Assembly (NCBI GenBank): GCA_038231395.1
Contig: JBBRLL010000017.1
Coordinates: forward strand, 1-64,000
Source: Stagnihabitans sp038231395
Lineage (GTDB): Bacteria > Pseudomonadota > Alphaproteobacteria > Rhodobacterales > Rhodobacteraceae
Direction: 5' to 3'
DNA length: 64,000 nt
In this document: positions 44,024 through 53,361 of the stretch, in pieces
Layout of the letters: each line of letters opens with the position of its first letter
Position numbering within the stretch: the stretch's first letter is position 1
The notes under the pieces: model-generated
Database searches by the model: none
What the model was told of the DNA's origin: nothing
Seen by the model: the letters and a program-made list of their open reading frames with translations, nothing else
Translations under genes and position numbers: made by a program

Positions 44024-45634
44024 TCAGGCCACTTCGAATTGCAACGCTTTGACCTGGCTGAACATTCCGGTGGATTCAAGGGTGTTGATCACCTTGGGGT
44101 CCAGTGGCTGATCCAGATACAGGATGGCGATGGCGTCTTGGCCGACGCCAGACCGACCAAGCGTAAAGTTGGCGATGTTGACGTTGTTCTTGCCCATCGT
44201 CATGCCCAACAGGCCGATGATGCCGGGCACGTCCTCGTTGGTGGTGTAAAGCATATGCGCACCGATTTCGGCGTCGATGTTGATGCCCTTGATCTGAATG
44301 AAGCGCGGTTTGCCATCGGAAAAACAGGTGCCCGCCACCGAACGCTCGCGCTTGTCTGTCACCATGGTGACCTTGATATAGGCGTCAAAGGTGCCGGTCT
44401 TGTCCTGCCGCGTGGTCGAGATCTGGATGCCCCGTTCCTTGGCCACGATGGGGGCCGATACAAGGTTCACATCCGGGTTGGCGGTTTTCATCACACCCGC
44501 GATGACGGCCTGATTGAGGGCAGCGAGGTTCATCGACGACACCTTGCCGTCATACAGGATGTTGATGGCGCGGATCGGTTCGTCGGTCATCTGGCCGATG
44601 AAGGCACCCAGATGGCTGGCGAGTTTGATCCACGGACCCATCACCGCCGCTTCTTCCGCCGTGACGTTGGGCATGTTGAGCGCATTCTGGACGGCCCCGG
44701 ACAAGAGGAAGTCCGACATCTGTTCAGCCACTTGCAGGGCGACGTTTTCTTGAGCCTCGGTGGTGGCAGCCCCAAGGTGGGGGGTGCAAACAACGTTGGG
44801 CATGCCGAACAGCGGGCTTGTGGTGGCAGGCTCTTCTTCAAAGACGTCCAAAGCGGCACCTGCGACCTGGCCGGATTTCAGAGCGTCAACCAAAGCCAAT
44901 TCGTCAATCAGACCGCCACGGGCGCAGTTGATAATGCGGACGCCCTTTTTGGTTTTTGCCAGCGCCTCTCTGCTGAGGATGTTGCGGGTCTTGTCGGTCA
45001 AAGGCACATGCAAGGTGATGAAATCGGCGCGGGCCAGAAGATCGTCAAGCTCCACCTTGGTGACGCCAAGGGCCTTGGCGCGCTCATCGGACAGGAAGGG
45101 GTCATAGGCGATCACCTTCATCTTAAGACCCACAGCGCGGTCACACACGATGCCGCCAATATTGCCGGCGCCGATCACGCCGAGGGTCTTGTTGAACAGC
45201 TCGACCCCCATGAAGCGCGACTTCTCCCACTTGCCACCTTGCGTGGAGGCGTTGGCTTCGGGAATTTGACGGGCTGTGGCGAACATCATCGCGATGGCGT
45301 GTTCGGCGGTGGTGATGGAGTTGCCGAAGGGTGTGTTCATCACGATCACGCCCTTTTTGGAGGCGGCAGGGATGTCGACATTATCGACGCCGATGCCGGC
45401 GCGGCCCACGACTTTCAGGTTGGTCGCCTGGGCCAGCAGCTTGTCGGTGACTTTGGTGGCAGAGCGGATGGCGAGGCCGTCGTATTGGCCGATGATGGCC
45501 GCGAGGGCGTCTTTGTCTTTGCCGAGTTTCGGCATGTAGTCGACTTCAACGCCACGGTCGCGGAAGATCTGGACGGCGGTTTCAGAGAGTTCGTCGGACA
45601 CTAAAACTCTGGGTGCGTTCTTGGGGGGGGCCAT
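44024..45634 (-). CDS. serA: D-3-phosphoglycerate dehydrogenase
   Basis: 536 residues, the long form with an intervening ASB domain and a C-terminal ACT domain. The Rossmann loop is VIGAGNIGGIV, the catalytic-site pieces are NCARGGLIDE (Arg) and PHLGAATTEAQ (His), and the ACT domain begins around 455 with MLYTTNEDVPGIIG, where serine normally binds to inhibit. AGGAGC precedes the ATG. First step of serine biosynthesis; second gene of the serC-serA operon (56 bases between). Confidence 0.97.
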   Translation of the reverse strand: MAPPKNAPRVLVSDELSETAVQIFRDRGVEVDYMPKLGKDKDALAAIIGQYDGLAIRSATKVTDKLLAQATNLKVVGRAGIGVDNVDIPAASKKGVIVMNTPFGNSITTAEHAIAMMFATARQIPEANASTQGGKWEKSRFMGVELFNKTLGVIGAGNIGGIVCDRAVGLKMKVIAYDPFLSDERAKALGVTKVELDDLLARADFITLHVPLTDKTRNILSREALAKTKKGVRIINCARGGLIDELALVDALKSGQVAGAALDVFEEEPATTSPLFGMPNVVCTPHLGAATTEAQENVALQVAEQMSDFLLSGAVQNALNMPNVTAEEAAVMGPWIKLASHLGAFIGQMTDEPIRAINILYDGKVSSMNLAALNQAVIAGVMKTANPDVNLVSAPIVAKERGIQISTTRQDKTGTFDAYIKVTMVTDKRERSVAGTCFSDGKPRFIQIKGINIDAEIGAHMLYTTNEDVPGIIGLLGMTMGKNNVNIANFTLGRSGVGQDAIAILYLDQPLDPKVINTLESTGMFSQVKALQFEVA

Positions 45635-45690
45635 TGGCGGCTCCTATGATTGGGGGGTGAGGAAGATGGGCACATTGCCCATCCTACCAA

Positions 45691-46836
45691 TTACTGGGCG
45701 GCGATTTCGCAGTGAAAGGCGTAGGCGATCCACGGCAGCAGCGCCTTGACGTCGGAGGTTTCCACGGTGGAGCCACACCAGATGCGCAGGCCGGGCGGGG
45801 CGTCGCGGTAAGCGCCCATGTCAAGGCCAGCGCCAGCCTTTTCGATGCGCTTGGCCACGGCTTTGGCAAAAGCCTCGCCATCCTTGATGCGCGGGTCGGT
45901 GAATTTCAGGCAAACGCTGGTGGTGGAGGCGATGGCCGGAGTTTCGGCGAGGTTGGCCAACCAGTCATTTGTCGCGCAAAACTCCCAAACGGCGGTGGCG
46001 TTGGCGGTGGCGCGGGCGATCAGGCCTTGCAGGCCGCCGACCGACTTGGCCCATTTCAGCGACACAAGGTAATCCTCAACTGCCAGCATCGACGGGGTGT
46101 TGATCGTCTCACCCACGAAGATACCCTCGATCAGCTTGCCTTTGGCGGTCAGGCGGAAGATTTTCGGCAAGGGCCAGGCCGGCGTGTAGCTTTCCAGCCG
46201 GTCCACCGCACGGGGCGACAGGATCAGCATGCCATGCGCGCCCTCACCCCCCAGAACCTTTTGCCAGGAGAAGGTGGTGACATCCAGCTTGTCCCACGGC
46301 AATTCCATCGCAAAAGCCGCCGAGGTGGCGTCGCAGATCGTCAACCCGGCGCGATTGGCGGGGATGGCGTCGCCGTTGGGCAAGCGGCAACCGGAAGTGG
46401 TGCCGTTCCAGGTGAAGACAACGTCGGAGTTAAAGTCGACCGTGGCGAAGTCGACGATCTGGCCATAGGGGGCCACTTTGACCTTGGCGTTCAGTTTCAG
46501 CTGCTTGACGGCGTCAGTCACCCAGCCTTCGCCAAACGACTCCCACGCCAACATCTCAACCGGGCGGGCACCCAGAAGCGACCACATGGCCATTTCCACC
46601 GCACCCGTATCAGAAGCGGGCACGATGCCGATGCGGTAGTCGGCAGGCACACCCAGAATTTCGCGGGTAAGGTCAATCGCCTCAGCCAGCTTGGATTTGC
46701 CGACGGCGGCGCGGTGCGAGCGACCCAAGGGCGCGTCCGACAGCATATCCAGCGTAAAATTGGGGATTTTGGCACAGGGGCCAGAAGAGAAGCGCGGGTT
46801 AGCCGGGCGCAGCGCCGGGGCGATCAGATCAGCCAT
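45691..46836 (-). CDS. serC: Phosphoserine aminotransferase
   Basis: 381 residues of the alphaproteobacterial form. N-terminus LRPANPRFSSGPCAKIPN, PLP Lys in TTFSWQKVLGGEGAHGML, and ICDATSAAFAMELPW with the ring-contact Asp. GGAAGGA precedes the ATG at 46836. It converts 3-phosphohydroxypyruvate to phosphoserine (and can serve pyridoxal synthesis). First gene of serC-serA, behind a structured leader. Confidence 0.96.
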   Translation of the reverse strand: MADLIAPALRPANPRFSSGPCAKIPNFTLDMLSDAPLGRSHRAAVGKSKLAEAIDLTREILGVPADYRIGIVPASDTGAVEMAMWSLLGARPVEMLAWESFGEGWVTDAVKQLKLNAKVKVAPYGQIVDFATVDFNSDVVFTWNGTTSGCRLPNGDAIPANRAGLTICDATSAAFAMELPWDKLDVTTFSWQKVLGGEGAHGMLILSPRAVDRLESYTPAWPLPKIFRLTAKGKLIEGIFVGETINTPSMLAVEDYLVSLKWAKSVGGLQGLIARATANATAVWEFCATNDWLANLAETPAIASTTSVCLKFTDPRIKDGEAFAKAVAKRIEKAGAGLDMGAYRDAPPGLRIWCGSTVETSDVKALLPWIAYAFHCEIAAQ

Positions 46837-46853
46837 GGTATCCTTCCAGATAA

Positions 46854-46901
46854 TTGCCCCCCGGTGGGGAGGGGTGTCCCGCAGTGGGATTTACGGGGCA
46901 A
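46854..46901 (-). ncRNA. serC-type RNA leader element
   Basis: Reverse strand: TTGCCCC (46895-46901) pairs with GGGGCAA (46854-46860) to close an element of about 48 bases. Inside it lie CCC-actgc-GGG and a C-rich/G-rich hairpin. It ends 17 bases before the serC ATG, next to the ribosome site. Its size, position and the serC-serA gene order agree with the serC RNA motif described for alphaproteobacteria. I judge this from memory of the motif, without a covariance model. Confidence 0.55.
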
Positions 46902-46988
46902 GCAGGGGTGGCGCAAGGCGGAAAATCAGCGTAAATCGCCGCATCGTCGTGAAAATGCGACACCCCGCTTCACTATCGGAAACGCCGC

Positions 46989-47864
46989 ATGCTGATCGTC
47001 ACCCTGCTGACCCACCCCGATCACCCCGTTCTGGAAAGGGTCACCGTGGACTCGTTGCGCAATGCCTGGGGGGGGGGTGATGCCGTCTGGCTTGATCCGG
47101 GAGTGGCTGCCGAATTCCCGGTGGAGCAGATGGCGGCCAACCGTTGGGCGGTTTGGGAGGCGATGCAATCTTTGCGCATCGACCTGATCCTGCAACCTGC
47201 AATCGGGCGCAGCAAGGGCATGCTGATCGCCGACATGGACTCCACGATGATCGAGCAGGAGTGCATCGACGAGCTGGCCGATGAGGCGGGGGTGGGAGCA
47301 TATGTCGCCGCAATCACTGCGCGTGCGATGAATGGCGAGTTGGATTTTGAGGCGGCGCTGATCGAGCGGGTCGGATTGCTGAACGGCCTGAATGCCGATG
47401 TGATCGACCGGGTGCTTCAGGACCGGATCACGCTGATGTCAGGCGGGCAGACCTTGCTTGCGACGATGAAAGCGAACGGGGCCCATTGCGCGCTGGTATC
47501 CGGTGGCTTCACTGCATTTACCGCGCCGATTGCTGACAGGCTGGGCTTTGATGAACATCGGGCGAATACCTTGCTGATCCGCGACGGCAAGCTGACCGGC
47601 GAGGTGGCGCGTCCGATCCTTGGCAAGGCTGCGAAGGTAAGCGCCTTGCGCGAGATTGCGGCACGGTTGGGGATTGCCCCGGGTGACGCGATTGCCGTTG
47701 GCGATGGGGCGAATGATCTGGGGATGCTGGGGTTGGCTGGAACCGGGGTGGCTTTGCACGCCAAGCCCGCAGTTGCCGCCCAATGCGACGTGCGGGTGAA
47801 CCATGGCGACCTGACGGCTTTGCTGTACCTGCAAGGCTACGCGCGTGAGGCGTTTGTGGCATGA
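46989..47864 (+). CDS. serB: Phosphoserine phosphatase
   Basis: 291 residues. The HAD domain starts with LIADMDSTMIEQECIDELAD (nucleophile Asp and acid Asp) near residue 78, followed by LVSGGFTAF and VGDGANDLGML. A N-terminal ACT-like region of about 70 residues precedes it. It releases serine from phosphoserine. Divergent from serC-serA with 150 bases between, so all three steps of serine synthesis are together. It overlaps the GNAT gene by four bases. Confidence 0.96.
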   Translation: MLIVTLLTHPDHPVLERVTVDSLRNAWGGGDAVWLDPGVAAEFPVEQMAANRWAVWEAMQSLRIDLILQPAIGRSKGMLIADMDSTMIEQECIDELADEAGVGAYVAAITARAMNGELDFEAALIERVGLLNGLNADVIDRVLQDRITLMSGGQTLLATMKANGAHCALVSGGFTAFTAPIADRLGFDEHRANTLLIRDGKLTGEVARPILGKAAKVSALREIAARLGIAPGDAIAVGDGANDLGMLGLAGTGVALHAKPAVAAQCDVRVNHGDLTALLYLQGYAREAFVA

Positions 47865-48340
47865 TTGTGCGCCGCGCCGAAGACTTTGACGCCCCTGCCC
47901 TCGCCGATCTGTTGAACGAGATCATTGCGATTGGCGGCACCACGGCGCATCAGACGGCCTTCACTGTTGAGACCTTTTTGACCCACTACATCGACGGCCC
48001 CGAGGCGATTTGCTGCCATCTGGCTGAGGGTGATCTGCCGTTGGGCTTTCAGGTTCTGGGCGTTTACCCCGCTTTGCCAGAGGGTTGGCTTGACATCGGC
48101 ACCTTTGTGCGGCCCTCGGCGCGGGGCACCGGCGCAGGTGCGGCGCTGTTTCATGCCACCAAAGCTGTGGCGCGGGCGCGCGGTTGCCTTGTGATCAACG
48201 CCACGATCCGGGCCGACAATGCGCTTGGGCTGGCCTATTACGCCCGGCTTGGTTTTGCCAGCTATGCCACCGAGCCGGACTATGCGTTACAGGATGGGCG
48301 CGTGGTTGGACGGGTTGCCAAACGCTACGACCTTGTTTGA
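47861..48340 (+). CDS. GNAT N-acetyltransferase (phosphinothricin acetyltransferase-like)
   Basis: 159 residues. The acetyl-CoA loop is VRPSARGTGAGAALFHA around residue 88, followed by ATIRADNALGLAYYARLGFASY near the C-terminus, as in the Pat/Bar-like branch. It acetylates an amine; the substrate is not evident. Its ATG overlaps the serB stop (ATGA). Confidence 0.85.
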   Translation: MIVRRAEDFDAPALADLLNEIIAIGGTTAHQTAFTVETFLTHYIDGPEAICCHLAEGDLPLGFQVLGVYPALPEGWLDIGTFVRPSARGTGAGAALFHATKAVARARGCLVINATIRADNALGLAYYARLGFASYATEPDYALQDGRVVGRVAKRYDLV

Positions 48341-49094
48341 GGTTGCCCCGCATCTGGCGCTGATCCTGACGGGTGTCGGCTTCACGGCGGGCTTTGTCGA
48401 CGCGATTGCCGGAGGTGGCGGGCTGTTGTCGGTGCCAGCGCTGTTGCTGTGCGGGGCCTCGCCATTGCAGGCTTTGGCCACCAACAAGGTGCAGGGCATG
48501 GTGGGTTCGGGCACGGCATTGGTCAACTATGCGCTGGCCGGTCAGGTGCATCCGCGCGAACAAATTGGCATGGCAATGGTCAGTTTTGCCTTTGGGGCGG
48601 CGGGCTCTTTGGTGGCGGGGGCTATGCCTGCCGGGCTGTTGCGGTTGATCATGCCGCCGATCCCGATTGCCATCGCCCTGTTTTTCGCCTTTAAACCCGG
48701 TCTGACCGACCAGCCCAGACCGGCGCGGATGACGCGGCAGGTCTTCACCCTGACCGCCGTTCCATTGATCGCGGGCTACGACGGATTTTTCGGCCCCGGC
48801 ACCGGATCATTCTTCATGCTGGCGCTGGTCATGCTGACCGGGCTTGGGGTGTTGCAGGCGACGGCGCAGACCAAAATGCTGAACTTCGCTTCCAACGTCG
48901 GGTCGGTGCTGGTGTTCGCTTTCTCTGGCGCGACGTGGTGGTGGGTCGGCGGTGCCATGGCCTTGGCGCAGATGGCCGGGGCCACTTTGGGAGCGCGGCT
49001 GGCGGTGCGGGTGGGGGCAAGGCTGATCAAACCGTTGCTGGTTGTCACCTCTACCGGGATGGCGCTGCGGCTGGTGTGGCAGGCGTTTGGTTAG
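48294..49094 (+). CDS. TauE/SafE-family sulfite exporter-like permease
   Basis: 266 residues from ATG 48294, or 253 from TTG 48333, which would fit the family length better; both overlap the end of the GNAT gene. Seven or eight membrane segments. Signature FVDAIAGGGGLLSVPALL near the N-terminus and ATNKVQGMVGSG, with a second half containing YDGFFGPGTGSFF. Members move sulfite, sulfoacetate or other anions. Its stop overlaps that of copD (convergent). Confidence 0.88.
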   Translation: MGAWLDGLPNATTLFEVAPHLALILTGVGFTAGFVDAIAGGGGLLSVPALLLCGASPLQALATNKVQGMVGSGTALVNYALAGQVHPREQIGMAMVSFAFGAAGSLVAGAMPAGLLRLIMPPIPIAIALFFAFKPGLTDQPRPARMTRQVFTLTAVPLIAGYDGFFGPGTGSFFMLALVMLTGLGVLQATAQTKMLNFASNVGSVLVFAFSGATWWWVGGAMALAQMAGATLGARLAVRVGARLIKPLLVVTSTGMALRLVWQAFG

Positions 49095-49948
49095 GCGAAG
49101 GGCGACAGGGTGGCGAGCAGGCTGACAACGCTCAACACCAATGCCGCCAGCGCCAGTTCTGCCACAGTGCCGCGCCTCAGGTCGCGCAACGCCGTGACCC
49201 GGTCAAAGGTTCCAAGCCGCGGCACATGGCGGTAGCGGTTGATCAGGGCGAGGCACAGCATCAGCACCGTTGCAGCGACTTTGACAGCCAGCAGGGTTGC
49301 GTAATCCCATGCCGGGGCAACCGCACTTCGGGAGGTCAGGATCAGAACCGACTTCGCCACTCCGCTGGCCAGGACCAAAGCCACCGCCAGATGACCCCAG
49401 TGGGAAAAGAAGCGAAGGACTTGGATGCCATCCACCCTGGACAAAAGCGGCAGGATCACCAAAAGCCCGCCAACCCAAAATCCCGCCGCCAAAAGATGCA
49501 GCACTGTAGCCGCCTGATGCAGCCAGCCCAAAGGGTCGGCGGGCAAGACCGCGTGCCCAATGAAGGCGAGACTGCCAAGGTTCAGCGCGGCCAGAACCGC
49601 CAGAAGCCTTGGCCTGTCGTTAATGCTGACCGCCAGCAGAACAGCGGCCAAGGCCAGATGCACCAGCCAGACCTGCCCGAACCGGGTGCCGCTGAGCAAA
49701 TCCGCCAGAACCTGCGGGTTCAGGGCGTCTTGCGGGCCATCTCCTGCCAACGCCGCCTCTGCCATCAGCCAGCCCACCGCCGCCGCCAGATTGACTTGGG
49801 CTGCCATGCGTCCCAACCTTGTTGCCCGCAACTGAGTTGCGCGCAACTGCAGGGGCGAGAAGGCCGCTGCCCGCAAACCTCCAGCCCCCCAAAGCAGCAT
49901 TGCCGAGGTGAATTGCACAAGGCGGCACAGGATAAGTGCGGTCTCCAC
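49091..49948 (-). CDS. copD: Copper resistance protein CopD
   Basis: 285 residues with about eight membrane helices. The CopD domain in the second half contains LHLLAAGFWVGGLLVILPLL and FFSHWGHLAVALVLASG, with the conserved His and Trp of the family; a periplasmic copper path to the cytoplasm is proposed for CopCD. Starts four bases after the copC stop, so the pair is coupled. Confidence 0.9.
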   Translation of the reverse strand: METALILCRLVQFTSAMLLWGAGGLRAAAFSPLQLRATQLRATRLGRMAAQVNLAAAVGWLMAEAALAGDGPQDALNPQVLADLLSGTRFGQVWLVHLALAAVLLAVSINDRPRLLAVLAALNLGSLAFIGHAVLPADPLGWLHQAATVLHLLAAGFWVGGLLVILPLLSRVDGIQVLRFFSHWGHLAVALVLASGVAKSVLILTSRSAVAPAWDYATLLAVKVAATVLMLCLALINRYRHVPRLGTFDRVTALRDLRRGTVAELALAALVLSVVSLLATLSPFA

Positions 49949-49952
49949 CGGC

Positions 49953-50297
49953 TTACTTTACGGTGAAATTGTAGCTGCCCTGCGATTTGTGGCCATCGTC
50001 GGAAAGGTTGTGCCAGTCCACCGTGTAGGTGCCAGCCGTCAGCGCGGCAGGAACCGTCAGAACGGTGCCATCGGCGTTGAGAGTGGCGGCGCCCGTAGCG
50101 ACCGGTTTGCCAGCGGCATCTTTCAGCACGATGCCGCTGAATTTAAGCGTGATCGCTTCAGCAAAGGTCAGGGAAAGGCCGGCGGGGGCAGTAACGGCGG
50201 CATCAGCGGCAGGGGTTTCAGCCACCAAAGCCGCGTGGGCGAAGACCGAATTGGCTGCCAGCGACAAGGCCAGTGCAAGGGGGAGGGTGTGTTTCAC
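49953..50297 (-). CDS. copC: Periplasmic copper-binding protein CopC
   Basis: 114 residues from GTG 50297 behind AGGAG. Signal peptide of about 20 residues ending VFAHA, so the mature protein begins with His, which is part of the type II copper site in CopC proteins. The end has WHNLSDDGHKSQGSYNFTV, with the Asp and His that complete the Cu(II) site. Delivers copper to CopD. Confidence 0.92.
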   Translation of the reverse strand: MKHTLPLALALSLAANSVFAHAALVAETPAADAAVTAPAGLSLTFAEAITLKFSGIVLKDAAGKPVATGAATLNADGTVLTVPAALTAGTYTVDWHNLSDDGHKSQGSYNFTVK

Positions 50298-50353
50298 AGG
50301 ATACTCCTGACCGGTCAAAACCAGTCTTTAGGGCAAAGGGAAGGGGTTAACGA

Positions 50354-50710
50354 TCAACCGATGCGGTCAAGAGGTGGCGCGCGACTTTGGGGCGCAATGA
50401 CCCGGCGTGCCATCGGCGGCGCGGTGCCACGGGTCAGGGTCAGGGCGAATTGTGTCGGCACCGGCCTTGGGGCGGGCAAAACCCGCGTGGTATCGGATAC
50501 AGCCACCGCTCCCAGACAGCAGGGGCAGGACTGGTCCGGGCAAGGCGTTTGCTGCGAATGACCGCAAAGTGCGGCAATCGGCACACCTGCCGCTTGCAAC
50601 GCCTGCTCTGCACCATCGGGCAACCGATGCGCCATGGACACAGACGCCAGCCCAATGCCGACGATAATCACCAATACCAAGGACAGAAGTTTGGAGCGCA
50701 ACAGGACCAT
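50354..50710 (-). CDS. Small Cys-rich protein upstream of copCD (DUF2946-like)
   Basis: 118 residues, GAGG before the ATG. One N-terminal membrane or signal segment (LLSLVLVIIVGIGLASVS). The centre is ALCGHSQQTPCPDQSCPCCL, a cluster of five Cys and one His fitting a metal site. The rest is low in order and basic. It resembles DUF2946-type proteins found in copper loci, but I am not certain. First gene of the apparent operon with copC and copD (56 and 4 bases between). Confidence 0.65.
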   Translation of the reverse strand: MVLLRSKLLSLVLVIIVGIGLASVSMAHRLPDGAEQALQAAGVPIAALCGHSQQTPCPDQSCPCCLGAVAVSDTTRVLPAPRPVPTQFALTLTRGTAPPMARRVIAPQSRAPPLDRIG

Positions 50711-51019
50711 GCCGCACCTCTAGCAGAGAAGTTTTGATCCACCTAGTGGCGGCGTCATCGGGTTTGCTGGCGCTTACGCCCGGCGCAAGCATTCAAAGAC
50801 ACAGCAAAGGCCGTCGCGGCGACCCTTCCGTCGACGACGGGCCCGCGATCTTCGGCCTCCATCGCGGCGGCAAAGTCGGCGACTGCCGCGCCACCCAACA
50901 CGGTGAACCCGACTGCTGTTCACCGCAATCAACGCGGTGGCGGTAGCACCCTTGGCCCGGATCTATTCCAGATGGGATGAGAATTTGCAAACGACCGTCG
51001 CCGCCAGCGTCATCAGCCA
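50711..51019. other. Non-coding or decayed DNA
   Basis: No reading frame with good start and codon use. Fragments on the reverse strand (for example GGAAVADFAAAMEAEDRGP) look protein-like but change frame several times, so this is probably the remains of a lost gene; its family is not recognisable. It joins directly to the dehydrogenase pseudogene. Confidence 0.4.
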
Positions 51020-51159
51020 CAGGGACTAACCATCCGAACGCCTGAACCCATGGAGTTGGTCAAACCATTTGCGGGCGATTGCCGCTTTGGCCGCGTCATC
51101 CCCTGCGTCCGGCGTTAGGGTGCCGCTGTCGGCACCGACGGCGTCAGCTTTTCCATCAT

Positions 51160-51625
51160 CGGAGTTTGCACTGTGCCCGGGGTGATGCAGTTCACGGCAA
51201 TGCCTGTGGTCGCCAGCTCTTTGCCGCGCGATGATCAAGGCAATCACCGTCTTTTGCGGCGGAACAGGGTGCCGGCTTTGGGTTGCCCTGTTTGCCTGCA
51301 ACCGAGGCGACACTGACGATGCGCCCCTAATTCTGCGCCGCTTCGGCAGGATGAACGCTTGGCGGGACAAGAATGTGCCGGTCAGGTTTACGGCCAAAGC
51401 CGCGTTCCAATCCTTCAGCCAGTCGTCCAGCACCGGCAGCACCGGCCCGGCAATTCCCGCCGTACAGACTATCCCATCCAACTGCCCTTAGCGCGCCACC
51501 CGTCACCACGATGGCGCGGCCGGTCAGATCAATCCGGCTCCGGACGTCTTTCGCCGCAAACCCCACGATCCGGCGATGCCACGGCAATTCCCGCCGGATT
51601 TCATCCACACGCCGCAGCAACCGCG
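51160..51625 (-). pseudogene. Short-chain dehydrogenase/reductase pseudogene
   Basis: Pieces of an SDR protein can be read in order but in different frames: the N-terminal RIDLTGRAIVVTGGA (cofactor-binding strand), then MDGIVCTAGIAGPVLPVLDD and WNAALAVNLTGTFLSRQAF, then ELATTGIAVNCITPGTVQTP near 51230-51180. About 60 residues are missing after VVTGGA, the catalytic YxxxK is lost through frameshifts, and the C-terminus cannot be found. Clearly dead. The parent was a gluconate- or sugar-alcohol-type SDR by appearance. Confidence 0.8.
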
Positions 51626-51750
51626 CGGTTAAGATTCCATTTGCCAGTCTGTCACGAATTTGTCAGACATATGGCAACAACAATAAAGACCCGCTGCGGA
51701 GCCAACCGTGGCCTGGACGCTGACTTTTGTTCAATCAGAGAGGGATGGAA

Positions 51751-53355
51751 ATGAAGGTGCTACGGAATTTTGCCGCCACTGTCGCTTTGGGTCTGGCGCT
51801 TGCCTCGCCCGTCGTGGCGCAGAAGGTGGTCTATGCGGCGGGGGATTCAACCGCCGGGACCTATATGGACTATATGAAAACGGTCTATGCCCGCGCTGGC
51901 AGCCCCGAGGTCATTCAGCTTCCGCTGACCAGCTTTGACAAGAATTTCGACCTCAGTGGCCTTGCTGCCGAAAGCTGGAGCCAGTCCGCCGATGGACTGA
52001 CCTGGACCTTTAAACTGCGCGACGGACTGGTGTGGAGTGATGGCGAACCGCTGAAGGCCAGCGACTACATCTTCGCCCTGCAACGCGCCGCGACCGAAGG
52101 CTATGACTTTGCATGGTATTGGGGCTATGCGGGCAACATCAAGAACTGGGGCCCGGTGACCGATGGCAAGGCCGATGTGAAAACCCTTGGCATTTCTGCC
52201 CCCGATGATCACACCATCGTCGTGCAAACCGAAACGCCCAAACCCTATCTGCCGGGCGTCGTCTCACTTTGGTATCCGGTGCCAAAGCACGTCTGGGACA
52301 AGGTTGGTGACGAATGGGCCGCCAATGTCGATACGCTGGTCGCCTCTGGTCCGTTCATGGTCAAAAGCTGGGAGAAGTCGAACAACTCGATGATTCTGGT
52401 GAAGAACCCCAAATACACCGGCCCGTGGCAACCCACGGTGGACGAGTTGAGCATTGACCCCTCACTTGGTCAGCCCGACGTGGGTCTGCCTGCGTTCATG
52501 GCAGGCGAGGCTGACTTCTCTTACCTCAATGCCGGGCAAATCCCGTTTGTGGACAAAAGCTTCCCCAATCAGAACACCAAGAACGCCGTCTTTGCGGTGT
52601 CCTATATCTCGTTCGACCTCAACTCGGCCCCGTTTGACAACATCAACGTGCGCAAGGCGCTGCAATACGCGATCAACCGGGATGAGCTGACCTCTACCGT
52701 ACTGAAAAACCTCGCTATTCCCGGCAAGTCGCTGCTGGCGCCAGGCTATCCGGGCTTCAATCAGGCGATTGCCGATGAGGCGGTGTTTGACCCGGTCAAG
52801 GCCAAGGATTTCATGGCCAAGGCGGGCTACCCGGATGGCAAAGGCTTCCCCCCGGTGGAGATTTGGTTTCGTGACCAAGGTGGCTATAACGGTGCGATCA
52901 CCGCGCCGATGCTGCAATATCTGCAAGCGCAGTTCAAAGACATCCTTGGCATCACGATGAACATCAAGATGCTGCCGCAAAAGGACTGGATGGATGGGCT
53001 GCTCAAGAAGAAAAACAACCTGTTCCTTGCGCCTTACGAATACGATTACCTTGATCCGTCGAACTTCTATGGCATCTTCTTCAATGGTGGCCGGCATGAC
53101 CACCATGTGAAGGCCTATGACGATCTGGTATCGGCAGCTGACGCCAACCCCGACTGGCCGTCCCGCCTCAAGCTGTACCAACAGGCGGAACAAGTGCTGT
53201 TCGACAACGCCTCGTTCATCCCGATCGTCCACCCGGTCACCAATGCCGTGGTGTCCAAGGACCTGACTGGCGAGGGCACGACCCCCAACAAGATGGGCTT
53301 CACCCCGCTGCGTCAGCTGGCCTTGTACTTCTACACCCACATCGACAAGCCGTAA
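51751..53355 (+). CDS. ABC transporter substrate-binding protein, peptide (family 5) type
   Basis: 534 residues. ATG 51751 (another ATG two codons earlier) behind GAGAGGG. Sec signal peptide ends ASPVVAQ with no lipobox, so soluble in the periplasm. Family 5 features are the LTWTFKLRDGLVWSDGEPL segment near residue 80 and FDNINVRKALQYAINRDEL near 300. Binds oligopeptides or similar compounds for the permease/ATPase genes that follow. A stable hairpin after the stop probably protects this part of the mRNA. Confidence 0.93.
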   Translation: MKVLRNFAATVALGLALASPVVAQKVVYAAGDSTAGTYMDYMKTVYARAGSPEVIQLPLTSFDKNFDLSGLAAESWSQSADGLTWTFKLRDGLVWSDGEPLKASDYIFALQRAATEGYDFAWYWGYAGNIKNWGPVTDGKADVKTLGISAPDDHTIVVQTETPKPYLPGVVSLWYPVPKHVWDKVGDEWAANVDTLVASGPFMVKSWEKSNNSMILVKNPKYTGPWQPTVDELSIDPSLGQPDVGLPAFMAGEADFSYLNAGQIPFVDKSFPNQNTKNAVFAVSYISFDLNSAPFDNINVRKALQYAINRDELTSTVLKNLAIPGKSLLAPGYPGFNQAIADEAVFDPVKAKDFMAKAGYPDGKGFPPVEIWFRDQGGYNGAITAPMLQYLQAQFKDILGITMNIKMLPQKDWMDGLLKKKNNLFLAPYEYDYLDPSNFYGIFFNGGRHDHHVKAYDDLVSAADANPDWPSRLKLYQQAEQVLFDNASFIPIVHPVTNAVVSKDLTGEGTTPNKMGFTPLRQLALYFYTHIDKP

Positions 53356-53361
53356 TCCGCC

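Noticed and set aside
44012..45604. Long plus-strand frame opposite serA (530 codons)
   Set aside because: Mirror of the serA coding frame with His/Asp/Gly-rich composition and no ribosome site; serA is certain.
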